This document shows positions 23,838 through 31,612 of a stretch of DNA of 42,718 nt, piece by piece. The stretch is from positions 1 through 42,718 of the forward strand of contig NZ_JANQKD010000001.1 of assembly GCF_028281305.1 (NCBI RefSeq), written 5' to 3'. A program made the translations under genes and the position numbers. The notes under the pieces are model-generated. The model made no database searches and was not told the origin of the DNA. It saw only the letters and a list, made by a program, of their open reading frames with translations. The DNA comes from Pelagibius sp. GTDB taxonomy: Bacteria; Pseudomonadota; Alphaproteobacteria; Kiloniellales; Kiloniellaceae. Every line of letters starts with the position of its first letter. The stretch's first letter is position 1.

Positions 23838-24734
23838 ATGAGAGCACGCGCACAACCGCAGAGCCGATCTGATACGCAACGCTGCCGGAGCCGGGGCATC
23901 GCGCTAGTGGCTGTGCTTTGGACCGTGAGTCTGCTGGCGGCCATCGCCGCGAGCTTTGCGACAACGCAACGCACGGAGATCGTCGGCGCGCGCAATCAGA
24001 TCGAGAATGCGGAAGCGCGGGCGCTGGCGGATGCGGGGCTTCACCGGGCGGTGCTGGCGCTGGCCTCTGAGGGTGAGGCGGTGGCGCGCGACGGGCGCGA
24101 ACGGGACTGGGTCTTCGGCGGGGCCCGGGTTACGACCGCGGTGCAGGCCGAGGGCGGCAAGATCGATCTGAACGGCGCCGAGGCCGGGCTGCTGGCGGGA
24201 CTCTTTGCCGCGGGCGGTGCGCGCGATCCCGAGGCTCTGGCGGCGGCGGTGGCGGACTTTCGCGACGCCGATTCCGATCCGCAGCCGCGGGGCGCGGAGG
24301 ATGCGGACTATCGCAGCGCCGGGCTCGCCTGGGGTGCCAAGGACCGGCCCTTCGAGCGGCGCGACGAGCTGCTGCAGGTGCTGGGCATGACCCGGCAGGT
24401 CTATGATGCCGTGGCACCGGCGGTGACGGTCTATGCCCGCTCCAAGGGCATCGATCCGGTGACCGCGCCGGCGGCGGCGCTGGCCGCCCTGCCGGGCGTG
24501 AGCGCCGCGCAGGCTGAGGCCCTGGCTGCCGGCCGGGACGGTGAGGCGGGAGAGCTTGGGAGTGCTCTCGGCGACAGCCCCTACCTCGTGCCCAGCGCCA
24601 TTCCCATCGTCACCATCCGCGCGGAGGCGGAGACCGAAGGCGGCGCCGTCTTCGTCCGTGAGGCCGTGGTGGCGCTCACCCCCGGCGCCCGCAAACCCTT
24701 CCACATCCTCACCTGGGAGCAGGGGCGGCGGTAA
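23838..24734 (+). CDS. gspK: Type II secretion minor pseudopilin GspK
   Basis: 298 residues from ATG 23838. The basic N-terminus (RCRSRG) is followed by the type IV prepilin helix IALVAVLWTVSLLAAIAASF; cleavage is expected after the Gly. Position +5 is Ala rather than the Glu of the other pseudopilins, which is normal for GspK, the subunit at the pilus tip. The large globular part has the GspK-type helical domain (LLAGLFAAGGARDPEALAAA, then FERRDELLQVLGMTRQVYD, and PVTAPAAALAALPGVS). It is the only T2SS gene on the + strand, convergent with gspD, with a repeat-filled gap between. Upstream it borders the Rhs fragment, so its promoter must lie within the ~50-100 bp after that fragment. Confidence 0.9.
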   Translation: MRARAQPQSRSDTQRCRSRGIALVAVLWTVSLLAAIAASFATTQRTEIVGARNQIENAEARALADAGLHRAVLALASEGEAVARDGRERDWVFGGARVTTAVQAEGGKIDLNGAEAGLLAGLFAAGGARDPEALAAAVADFRDADSDPQPRGAEDADYRSAGLAWGAKDRPFERRDELLQVLGMTRQVYDAVAPAVTVYARSKGIDPVTAPAAALAALPGVSAAQAEALAAGRDGEAGELGSALGDSPYLVPSAIPIVTIRAEAETEGGAVFVREAVVALTPGARKPFHILTWEQGRR

Positions 24735-25095
24735 CGCGCACGAGGGGGAGGGGAGCGCGGCATCCCATCCTTCGAGACGCCACTGCGTGGCTCCTCAGGA
24801 TGAGGGTATCTGTAAAGCCTCACCCTGAGGAGCTTGCGGCAGCAAGCGTCTCGAAGGGTGTGTTTGTCATGCGAAGCTCCGTCCCTAGCGACGCATCCCT
24901 TCGGCCCTCCTCAGGATGAGGGTTTGAGTTGGGTCGCGCGCAACTGCGCTCCCCTGCTAAGGGAGTATGTGGTGCAGGGCCGAGTGTGCTCGTTCATCCT
25001 TCGAGACGGGCCTTTCGGCCCTCCTCAGGATGAGGCGTTGAGTTAAGCCCTCACCCTGAGGAGGCGCGTCAGCGCCGTCTCGAAGGGTGGGCCCG
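24735..25095. repeat. Cluster of dispersed palindromic repeats between gspK and gspD
   Basis: This 361-bp gap between convergent genes holds five copies of one palindromic element: 24766-24806 (+), 24820-24860 (-), 24894-24922 (+, one arm short), 24995-25035 (+) and 25051-25089 (-). The consensus is CATCCTTCGAGACG, a variable hairpin tip, then CTCCTCAGGATGAGG; minus copies read CACCCTGAGGAG...CGTCTCGAAGGGTG. No gene is supported here. The hairpins may also end transcription from both sides. Confidence 0.85.
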
Positions 25096-27327
25096 TCAGC
25101 CGCTCGGCGTTGCCGCCGGCGCCACCCCGTCTTCCGGTGCCTCTGCTTCTTCCGGCGGGAAGATGGCCGGGAGCTTGCGGCGCAGTTCCTCGGTGACGGC
25201 GCGGGCGTCTTCCTGATTGCGCACCACGCGGGGCTGGATCAGCACCAGAAGCTCAGTGCGTGTCGCGGAGTTGTCGGTCGCCTTAAACAGGTTGCCGAAG
25301 ATAGGGATGTCGCCGAGTACGGGAATGCCGGTCTCGTTCTCTTCCAGCCGGTCACGGATCAGGCCGCCGAGGGCCACTGTCTCGCCGTTCTGCACGGCGA
25401 TCGTGCTTTCCAGCTTGCGCTGCTGGATGGTGGGGGAGTCGATGCCCGAAGTGGTGGTCTCGATCACCTCGCTGACTTCCTGGTCGATGTCGAGGATGAC
25501 CAGGCCGCCGGCGTTGACTCTCGGCGTGATGTTGAGAATGACGCCGGTGTCACGGAACTCCACGGTGTTCACGATGGGTGCATCGTCGTCGACGGTGCTG
25601 GTGGAGGAACGGGTCACCACCGGCACCTCGTCGCCCACCTGCAGGCGCGCCGTTTCGTTGTCCAACACCATGAGGGTGGGGGCGGAGAGGAACTTCACGT
25701 CGGTGACGCCCTGCAGGGCATTCACCGTGGCGCGCAGGTTGTCGCTGTCGAAGACGTAGGAGAAGCCGGGAAAGGAAGAGCCGAGCGCCGCAGCGCCGGC
25801 GTCGGTGGCCGCGTCGGTGAAGGTGAAGCTGGAGTTACCCGATTCCAGGAACCAGCGCACCCCGTACTCCAGGTCGTCGTTCAGGGTAACCTCGACCAGG
25901 GTCGCCTCGATCAGCACCTGCAGCGGCAGGATGTCGAGGCGGCGCAGGGCGGCCTCCACGCGTCGGTAGCCTTCTGGCGTTGCCAGGACGACGAGGGAGT
26001 TGCTCTTCTCGTCGGCGAGGATGCGGATCTCGCCCACGCCGCCCAACGCCGTGCCCCCCAGCGCCGTGCCGCCCGAGGCCGCGCCTGCCCCTGCAGCCGG
26101 CGTATCCGCAGGTGGGGCCAAGGAGACCGGAGGCTCCGCCCCGTCGTTTTCCGGGTTGCTGGTGAGGCTCGCGGGAGTCAGGCCCGGGGCGACGGCGGTC
26201 TCACTGCCCAGCGAAACCGTCGCCGTATCGGTGGCGAAGATTTGACCCAGCGTATCGGCCAAGTCCTCCGCACGGCGGTTCTGGACATAGTAGACGAAGA
26301 CACGCTGGGCGTTGCTGCTGCCCTGGTCGAGACGGGCGATCCAGCGCCGCGCCTCCTCCAGATAGCGTGGCTGCTTGGAGACGACGAGCACGGCGTTCAT
26401 GCGCTCGATGGGCACGAAGCGCAGCAACTCGCCGAGACGCGGGCCGCCGGGGTTGTCGAGGATCTGCTCCAGTTCCGCCACCATCACCTCCGGCGTGACG
26501 GCTTCCAGCGGCTCCAGGGCGAAGGACATGCCGGACAGCCAGTCGACATCCAACACAGAGATCAGGCTGAGGAGAGAGGAAATCTCGGCCCTGTTGCCGG
26601 TAACGAAGAGGAGGTTGCGGGCGGCGTCGATCCGGATGTTGCCGGGGTTTGCCAGGAAGGACTGGGCGAGGCCGCCCAGCTCCTCGGCGGAGACAAACTG
26701 CAGCGGGATGACCCGAGTGCTGACGCCGCCCGGAACGGCAGGGCCGCCGGCGCCGTCGAAGGAAAGATTGGGAAGGCCGAGGCCCGCCTGGTCGGCCGGG
26801 ACCACGCGGAACAGCCCCTCCATCTCCACCAGGGCGGCGCCGTTGATGCGCAGCAGTTCCTCCAGCGTCGGCAGGACCTGCTCCGGCTCGAGCGGCTGGC
26901 TGGTCTGCAGGGTCACACGGCCCTGCACATTGGGATCGATGACGTAGTTGAGGTCCAGCGTGTCTTCCAGGACGGCCCGGATCACCTCGCGAAGATCGGC
27001 ATCGACGAAGTTGAGGGTGACGCCTTCGGCTGTGTCCTGGACCTGGGCGATCTGCAGGCTGGGCCGCGGGCCGGGCACCCGCGCCAGCTGGCCGCTGCCA
27101 CGCACCTCGAACGGCTGGATGCCGCCGCTGGCATCCGCTACGGCCTGCGGCTCGTAGGTCTCCGCGCTGCCCTGTTCAGAAGGGAGCTGCACGGGCCGCT
27201 GCTTCTCCGCATGCCAGACGTCGCGAAAGAACTCATGGCTGCTGGTTTTCGGAGCCTCGCAAGCGGCCACTCCGCCCGCGAGCAGGGCAGCGATCAGGCC
27301 TGCTTTGATGCGCCAGAACCTCCCCAC
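25096..27327 (-). CDS. gspD: Type II secretion secretin GspD
   Basis: 743 residues, GTG start. Signal peptide with a lipobox-like end (LIAALLAGGVAAC), so the secretin may be a self-piloting lipoprotein. An N0 domain is visible (TLNFVDADLREVIRAVLEDT), then N1-N3 ring domains (VIPLQFVSAEELGGLAQSF, FVPIERMNAVLVVSKQPRYL, FVYYVQNRRAEDLADTLGQI). A Ser/Pro/Gly-rich spacer near residues 360-430 (PPADTPAAGAGAASGGTALG) precedes the C-terminal secretin domain (VLIEATLVEVTLNDDLEYGV, VPVVTRSSTST, NITPRVNAGGLVILDIDQEV, ETVALGGLIRDR, PVLGDIPIFGNLF). It forms the outer-membrane channel. It is the last gene of the minus-strand gsp cluster, ~100 bp after gspC. Confidence 0.96.
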   Translation of the reverse strand: MGRFWRIKAGLIAALLAGGVAACEAPKTSSHEFFRDVWHAEKQRPVQLPSEQGSAETYEPQAVADASGGIQPFEVRGSGQLARVPGPRPSLQIAQVQDTAEGVTLNFVDADLREVIRAVLEDTLDLNYVIDPNVQGRVTLQTSQPLEPEQVLPTLEELLRINGAALVEMEGLFRVVPADQAGLGLPNLSFDGAGGPAVPGGVSTRVIPLQFVSAEELGGLAQSFLANPGNIRIDAARNLLFVTGNRAEISSLLSLISVLDVDWLSGMSFALEPLEAVTPEVMVAELEQILDNPGGPRLGELLRFVPIERMNAVLVVSKQPRYLEEARRWIARLDQGSSNAQRVFVYYVQNRRAEDLADTLGQIFATDTATVSLGSETAVAPGLTPASLTSNPENDGAEPPVSLAPPADTPAAGAGAASGGTALGGTALGGVGEIRILADEKSNSLVVLATPEGYRRVEAALRRLDILPLQVLIEATLVEVTLNDDLEYGVRWFLESGNSSFTFTDAATDAGAAALGSSFPGFSYVFDSDNLRATVNALQGVTDVKFLSAPTLMVLDNETARLQVGDEVPVVTRSSTSTVDDDAPIVNTVEFRDTGVILNITPRVNAGGLVILDIDQEVSEVIETTTSGIDSPTIQQRKLESTIAVQNGETVALGGLIRDRLEENETGIPVLGDIPIFGNLFKATDNSATRTELLVLIQPRVVRNQEDARAVTEELRRKLPAIFPPEEAEAPEDGVAPAATPSG

Positions 27328-27429
27328 GTTCTCGCCCTAACCCCCCTTATGATGTTCGACCATGAGTTTAGCCGCCCGCGGTCTAAGAAATCTATGGGTA
27401 CAAGTCGTGAATCGGGCAATTCCCATGGG

Positions 27430-27993
27430 TCACTGCCGCCTGGGTCGCGCCGGGGGGCTGCTACGGCCGCTTGCCGTGCTCTTCTGAGCAGCCTCGGTGA
27501 GCTCCAGTTCCAGGAGTTTTTCCCCATGGCTGAGCAAGAGACGGTCCGGCAGCACACCCTCCACGAGCCAGCCGTCGAGGTCGGCGCCCTTGGCCAGGCG
27601 CAGGAGGTCGTTTTCTCCTGGTTTGCGCACCATGGCGACGCTCTTTCCCGCATGGATCACGATGCCCACCAGGGTAATCTGCGGTTCGGTAACCGGCGCC
27701 GGGGGCGGCGGAACGGCCGGCTTCTGGACGACCGGTTTGGGCGCCGGCTTCGCCCGCGGGGGCCGGCGGGTCTGAGAGAACGGCGGCCGGGTGACAAGCT
27801 GCCGGTAGGTGTTCTTCGGTGGCATGCGAAAGGCGCTTTGGGGTGCCGGCGGCGTCGCAGGTTGGACCGTGACGATGGAGTCAGGGCGTTCCGGCAGGGC
27901 AGGGGGCGCCTGCGTTGTTTCCGAGAACGTCCAGGCACCCAGCCCCGCGCAGGCCAGGAGGACCAGGATGTTGTATGCGGTGAGCGCCCTCAT
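27430..27993 (-). CDS. gspC: GspC-like inner-membrane protein of the T2SS
   Basis: 187 residues. One N-terminal membrane helix (AYNILVLLACAGLGAWTF) precedes a Pro-rich periplasmic linker and a C-terminal HR-type domain (ITLVGIVIHAGKSVAMVRKP, then LRLAKGADLDGWLVEGVLPD) as found in GspC, which links the inner-membrane platform to the secretin. A PDZ domain is not present, and the protein ends soon after the HR domain, so it is a short version. The start overlaps the stop of gspM (ATGA, 27990-27993). The identity as GspC rests on the HR-like domain and its place next to gspM and gspD. Confidence 0.75.
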   Translation of the reverse strand: MRALTAYNILVLLACAGLGAWTFSETTQAPPALPERPDSIVTVQPATPPAPQSAFRMPPKNTYRQLVTRPPFSQTRRPPRAKPAPKPVVQKPAVPPPPAPVTEPQITLVGIVIHAGKSVAMVRKPGENDLLRLAKGADLDGWLVEGVLPDRLLLSHGEKLLELELTEAAQKSTASGRSSPPARPRRQ

Positions 27994-28586
27994 GAGCGCT
28001 CCTCCGCCACAGGCGCAGCGGCAAGGTATCCGTAGACATCCAGGCGGACCAGCAGGGGAACGGCTTCCTCTTGCGCGGTGTTTCTTCCGGCCGCCTGCTG
28101 GCCACTGCGGATGTCGAGGTTGTCGATGAAGAGAGAAGGCCGGGCGCCCTCGATGTGGTGTAACAGGTCGCGCAGGCCCGCAGAGGTGATGCGCAGTTGA
28201 GCGCGCGCCGAAACACGCCTGAGGCCGCGTTCAGGGCGCACCGGCAGCACCTGGATCGAGCGCACGGTCCCCCCGCGCCCCTCGATCGCCACCGTCAGGA
28301 AGGACTGCACGAAGGCGCCGGCGATGGGCTCGTTGTTGCCGCGCAGCAGGCCGTCGGGGGCAGGCTTTGCATTGGCCAAGGCGTCGCGCCGGCGCACCAA
28401 GGCCTCGGGGTCGCCACTTACCTGCATCAAGCGTTCGAGAACGCTCTCCGACAGAGCAATGGAGTCGGCCAACTCCGTCTTGCGCTCTTGATAGGGTTCC
28501 ACGGCCAGCAGATAGACGGCGGCGGCCGCTGCGATCAGGAGAGTGAACGCCAGGGCGCGGCTCAGCAGGGGGTGGAGGCGGGTCAT
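27990..28586 (-). CDS. gspM: T2SS assembly protein GspM
   Basis: 198 residues. An N-terminal membrane helix (ALAFTLLIAAAAAVYLLAVE) is followed by a short coiled coil and a periplasmic ferredoxin-like domain (GTVRSIQVLPVRPERGLRRV, LRITSAGLRDLLHHIEGARP). This build is that of the GspM_II/PilO-like group. GspM pairs with GspL in the inner-membrane platform. Start and stop overlap the neighbours by 4 bp on both sides (gspL upstream at 28583-28586, gspC downstream), which indicates a coupled operon. Confidence 0.85.
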   Translation of the reverse strand: MTRLHPLLSRALAFTLLIAAAAAVYLLAVEPYQERKTELADSIALSESVLERLMQVSGDPEALVRRRDALANAKPAPDGLLRGNNEPIAGAFVQSFLTVAIEGRGGTVRSIQVLPVRPERGLRRVSARAQLRITSAGLRDLLHHIEGARPSLFIDNLDIRSGQQAAGRNTAQEEAVPLLVRLDVYGYLAAAPVAEERS

Positions 28587-29641
28587 GGCCTGGCCTCCGG
28601 CGCTACGACTTTCAAAGAAAGGCTGAAACGTTCCAGGCCAAGCCGCGGATCCTGCGTGACCGGTGCTCGGAAGACCGTTTCAGTGAACAGCGGAGACTCT
28701 TCGAAGGTAGTGAGCAGCTTCGAAGAGGCCGGCGAGAAGCCTGACAGCTCCAGGCGGTCGCCGGCGAGGCTCAACTGCGTCAGCCAGGCACCATCCGGCA
28801 GCAGGCGGGTGATGTGATCGAGCTTCGCCAAGGAGAGCGCATCGGCGCTCTTCAAGTCTGCGAGCGAGATGTCCTGCTGCAGCAGGCCGGCGATTTCCGC
28901 TTCGAGCTTGCGCAAGGCCGTGACGCGCGCGCGTTCGGCCGCAACCTGCTGGCTGAGGGCTTCCGCATAGTCGGCCTGGCGCTGCATGGGGATCTCTGCA
29001 GCCAGAGACAGCAGCGTAGCCGCACTGGCCGTCAACGCCCCGGCGGCGAAGCGCGCGAAGCGCGACGCCGGGCGGCTGGCCATCGACGGCAGCAGATTGA
29101 CGCCAAGCGTCTCGTCCTCCGTTTCGGCCGCGACGTCCACTGCCGCTACGGAGAAGCCCTGACGCTCCGATTCGGCGATCAGACTGTCGACCGCGCGGCA
29201 CGGCGAGAGCAGAACCGAGACGCGGAGCTTTGCGCGCTTCGCATCGCGCCCGGCGACCTTGAAGTCATAGTAGACTTCGGATCGGCTGAAGGGGGTCAGG
29301 CGATCCATTTCGAAGCCCAGGACCTCCCGCAGGTTCTCTTCGGCGGCCAGGGGCAGCTCGGTATCGCGGGTCACCAGCAGGGCGCGCGGCAAGGCCAAGG
29401 TCACGCCAAGCGCTTTGCCGCGTGCGCGCTTCTTGACTGCATTGTCCGGGAGCTGCTCGCGGCGCCGGCCGCGCTGGCGGTAGAGCCGGGCTTCGGCGCC
29501 GTCGAGTTCCAGCAGCAGGCGCTCGCCGTTGCCGCTGAAGACCCGGCGCAGGGGTGCGGGCACGAGGGCCGCCAGCTCGCCGAACCACCAGCGGAAGAAG
29601 GCGCCGACGGCGGACAGCAGTTTTTGCACCACGCCGATCAT
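28583..29641 (-). CDS. gspL: T2SS assembly protein GspL
   Basis: 352 residues. The cytoplasmic PilM-like part (about 35-190) includes LLLELDGAEARLYRQRGRRR, LPLAAEENLREVLGFEMDRL and FSRSEVYYDFKVAGRD. A membrane helix follows (FAAGALTASAATLLSLAA), then a PilN-like periplasmic region with a coiled coil (ALSQQVAAERARVTALRKLE) and a final domain (LDHITRLLPDGAWLTQLSLA). GspL anchors the GspE ATPase to the membrane and pairs with GspM. The start overlaps gspJ by 4 bp (29638-29641). Confidence 0.88.
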   Translation of the reverse strand: MIGVVQKLLSAVGAFFRWWFGELAALVPAPLRRVFSGNGERLLLELDGAEARLYRQRGRRREQLPDNAVKKRARGKALGVTLALPRALLVTRDTELPLAAEENLREVLGFEMDRLTPFSRSEVYYDFKVAGRDAKRAKLRVSVLLSPCRAVDSLIAESERQGFSVAAVDVAAETEDETLGVNLLPSMASRPASRFARFAAGALTASAATLLSLAAEIPMQRQADYAEALSQQVAAERARVTALRKLEAEIAGLLQQDISLADLKSADALSLAKLDHITRLLPDGAWLTQLSLAGDRLELSGFSPASSKLLTTFEESPLFTETVFRAPVTQDPRLGLERFSLSLKVVAPEARP

Positions 29642-30288
29642 CGCCGGATTGCCTCCGTCATGATTGCCGCAGTGAAGCGCGGCCAGCGTTCCTTCCGTTC
29701 GTCATCGAAGACGATGGTCGCTTCGACCAGATGGGGCAGGCGGCTGCGGTCGGTCCAGGTCGCTTTCCAGCCGGTGGACTGCCCGCGCTGGTCCTGGCCC
29801 AGATATTGAAAGTGCAGGTCCTTGATGCCGGTGAGAAGAACCTCCCTGTGCGCGTCATCGCTCAGCGTCAGGCCCGGCTGGCTGCGCGTGAAAGGCTCCC
29901 AGCGCAAGACCAGACTGCGCGCACCGCTGACCGTTTCGGTTCCAAGACTGATCAGATGATAGCCGCCGCGGCCCAGGTATTCCGGCACCGGGCCGATGAA
30001 GGTCAGCGCCCCAGGCGTCGCGTCGAGGGCGACGCGCGGGCGGCGGTCGAGACCGCGCACTTCCAATGGCTGCATCTCGGCAAGCTGTCGGCGCAGCAGG
30101 GCCTGGACCGCGGCGACGCGGCCCTGATCCTGCACTTCCGATCCCGTGCGTTCCCAGACGCGGACCCCGAAGTTCAAGCCGCCCACCATCATCACACCCA
30201 GGAGTCCCAGCAGCGTGATGGAGACCAGGAGTTCCATCAGCGTGAAGCCGCCTTCGTTGCGCCGTGCGGTTCTGGCTGTGCGGGTCAT
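29638..30288 (-). CDS. gspJ: Type II secretion minor pseudopilin GspJ
   Basis: 216 residues from ATG 30288, chosen because it overlaps the gspI stop as ATGA (30285-30288), in keeping with the rest of the operon; an upstream ATG at 30351 would lie inside gspI. The prepilin motif is NEGG-FTLMELLVSITLLGLL with Glu at +5. The globular part (VRVWERTGSEVQDQGRVAAV, LTFIGPVPEYLGRGGYHLIS, LHFQYLGQDQRGQSTGWKAT) is typical of GspJ, which joins GspI and GspK at the pseudopilus tip. Confidence 0.92.
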   Translation of the reverse strand: MTRTARTARRNEGGFTLMELLVSITLLGLLGVMMVGGLNFGVRVWERTGSEVQDQGRVAAVQALLRRQLAEMQPLEVRGLDRRPRVALDATPGALTFIGPVPEYLGRGGYHLISLGTETVSGARSLVLRWEPFTRSQPGLTLSDDAHREVLLTGIKDLHFQYLGQDQRGQSTGWKATWTDRSRLPHLVEATIVFDDERKERWPRFTAAIMTEAIRR

Positions 30289-30698
30289 GGCGCGTCTCCC
30301 AATCGCAGGGAGTTCAAAGTGACGTCGCGGGTGCGTCCGCGGTCCTGCCACGTGACGGAGACGGTGACCGCATAGGGGGTCATGCCGGGCGGCGGCGGTT
30401 CGGCGGTCATGGCGGCGTCGCGGTAGAGGCTGACGCTTTGCTGCCAGGTCATGCCTTCGTCAATCTGCCCGCTGGTTTGCCCCGGCGTCAGCGGCTCCTC
30501 CACGCCGGCGCGTGCCATGAGGGACTCGGCATGGCCCAGCGCGATCAGGGCACGGTCGGCGGTGGCGCCGTTGTGAAGCCCGCCCGAGAAGATCTGCAGG
30601 ATGGCGGCGAAACTGAGCGCGAAGATGGTGAAAGCGACCAGCACCTCGATGAGGGTGAAGCCGCCCTGGCGGCGGCGGAGGGCGCGGTCACTTCGCAA
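30285..30698 (-). CDS. gspI: Type II secretion minor pseudopilin GspI
   Basis: 137 residues. The prepilin motif is RQGG-FTLIEVLVAFTIFALSF with Glu at +5 and cleavage after the second Gly. The C-terminal domain includes QSVSLYRDAAM and PYAVTVSVTWQDRGRTRDVT, the W-containing strand common in GspI. The start lies 11 bp before the end of gspH, so the genes overlap. It acts with GspJ and GspK at the pseudopilus tip. Confidence 0.92.
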   Translation of the reverse strand: MRSDRALRRRQGGFTLIEVLVAFTIFALSFAAILQIFSGGLHNGATADRALIALGHAESLMARAGVEEPLTPGQTSGQIDEGMTWQQSVSLYRDAAMTAEPPPPGMTPYAVTVSVTWQDRGRTRDVTLNSLRLGDAP

Positions 30699-31137
30699 GG
30701 GAGACCTGCCCGGTCAGCCAGTGCACGCTGACCTGATAGCTGCTGCCGTCCTGGCTCAGGCGGATGCCGCCGCCCGTCGCGCTGCCGTCGGAAAAGAAGC
30801 GGATCGCGCCGCGGTCCTCGTGCAGGATCTCTTCCGCCGCCGTCAGCAGAGTCACATCGCTGTCGGACGGCAGCGGCCAGCGCTTGGGCCCGCCTTCCAC
30901 ACCAAAGGTCTTCTCAGCCACGTCGACAAAGACCGCGGCCTCGCGGTTCGTCCGCAGTGCCGCACCGCGCGTGCGCTTCAGCAGTGCCGTCAGGTCCTCC
31001 GCTGCGGCGCGCAAGGTGACGGTCTCGCGCCCGGAGAAGACGGTGCCGGTCAAGGTCACGGCCAGCAGCCCGGCGATGGCCATGACCACCAGCAGTTCCA
31101 GCAGGGTGTAGCCGCCCTGCCGTCCAGGCCGCGCCAT
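30688..31137 (-). CDS. gspH: Type II secretion minor pseudopilin GspH
   Basis: 149 residues from ATG 31137, 7 bp after the gspG stop; longer upstream frames would run inside gspG. The prepilin motif is RQGG-YTLLELLVVMAIAGLL with Glu at +5. The globular GspH domain reads AEDLTALLKRTRGAALRTNR, AAVFVDVAEKTFGVEGG and AIRFFSDGSATGGGIRLS. GspH links the GspG filament to the minor pseudopilin tip. It overlaps gspI by 11 bp at the 3' end. Confidence 0.92.
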   Translation of the reverse strand: MARPGRQGGYTLLELLVVMAIAGLLAVTLTGTVFSGRETVTLRAAAEDLTALLKRTRGAALRTNREAAVFVDVAEKTFGVEGGPKRWPLPSDSDVTLLTAAEEILHEDRGAIRFFSDGSATGGGIRLSQDGSSYQVSVHWLTGQVSLAK

Positions 31138-31144
31138 CGCGCGG

Positions 31145-31612
31145 CTACCAGCTCGTGACGTCCTTGTCGTCGTCATCGCCGCCTTCGGCTTGGTCCGCGC
31201 CCAGGGAATAGATGTCCACCTCGCCGTGCCGGCCCGGGTTGGCGTAGAGGAAGGGGGCACCCCAGGCATCCTCCAGCACCTCGCGCTTCTTCAGGTAGGG
31301 GCCGCGCCAGTCGTCGAGGCCTGCCGGTCCTTCCACCAGGGCCAACAGGCCTTCCTCCTCCGTCGGGTAGCGTCCGACGTCGAGATAGAAGAGTTCCAGC
31401 CCGGAGCTCACCTGATCGATGCGCAGGGAAGAGGTCTCCGACTTCGCGCGGCCCAGGTAGTTCAGCGCCACCGTCCCGGCGGTGACCGTCAGCAGCGAGA
31501 GGATGGTGATCACCACCAGCAGTTCCATCAGGGTCATGCCCGCCTGCCGCTTGCGGTGGCGCTGCGCCCGCGCGTCTCTCGGATCCATTGGCTTGCGGTC
31601 TTCCTGCAGCAT
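31145..31612 (-). CDS. gspG: Type II secretion major pseudopilin GspG
   Basis: 155 residues. The ATG directly follows the gspF stop codon; an in-frame ATG eight codons later is an alternative. The leader is long and basic (RAQRHRKRQAG), then MTLMELLVVITILSLL with Glu at +5. The globular part has the GspG signatures LELFYLDVGRYPTEEEGLLA, GPYLKKREVLEDAWGAPFLY and the acidic calcium-binding C-terminal loop DIYSLGADQAEGGDDDD-KD. GspG polymerises into the pseudopilus that pushes substrates through the secretin. Confidence 0.96.
   Translation of the reverse strand: MLQEDRKPMDPRDARAQRHRKRQAGMTLMELLVVITILSLLTVTAGTVALNYLGRAKSETSSLRIDQVSSGLELFYLDVGRYPTEEEGLLALVEGPAGLDDWRGPYLKKREVLEDAWGAPFLYANPGRHGEVDIYSLGADQAEGGDDDDKDVTSW

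Noticed and set aside
24766..25089. Possible CRISPR array
   Set aside because: The repeats are palindromic, vary in their centre and alternate in orientation, with irregular spacing and no cas genes.
25087..28035. A 982-residue open frame on the + strand opposite gspD and gspC
   Set aside because: The minus-strand genes have clear family motifs and overlap structure; the plus frame has none.
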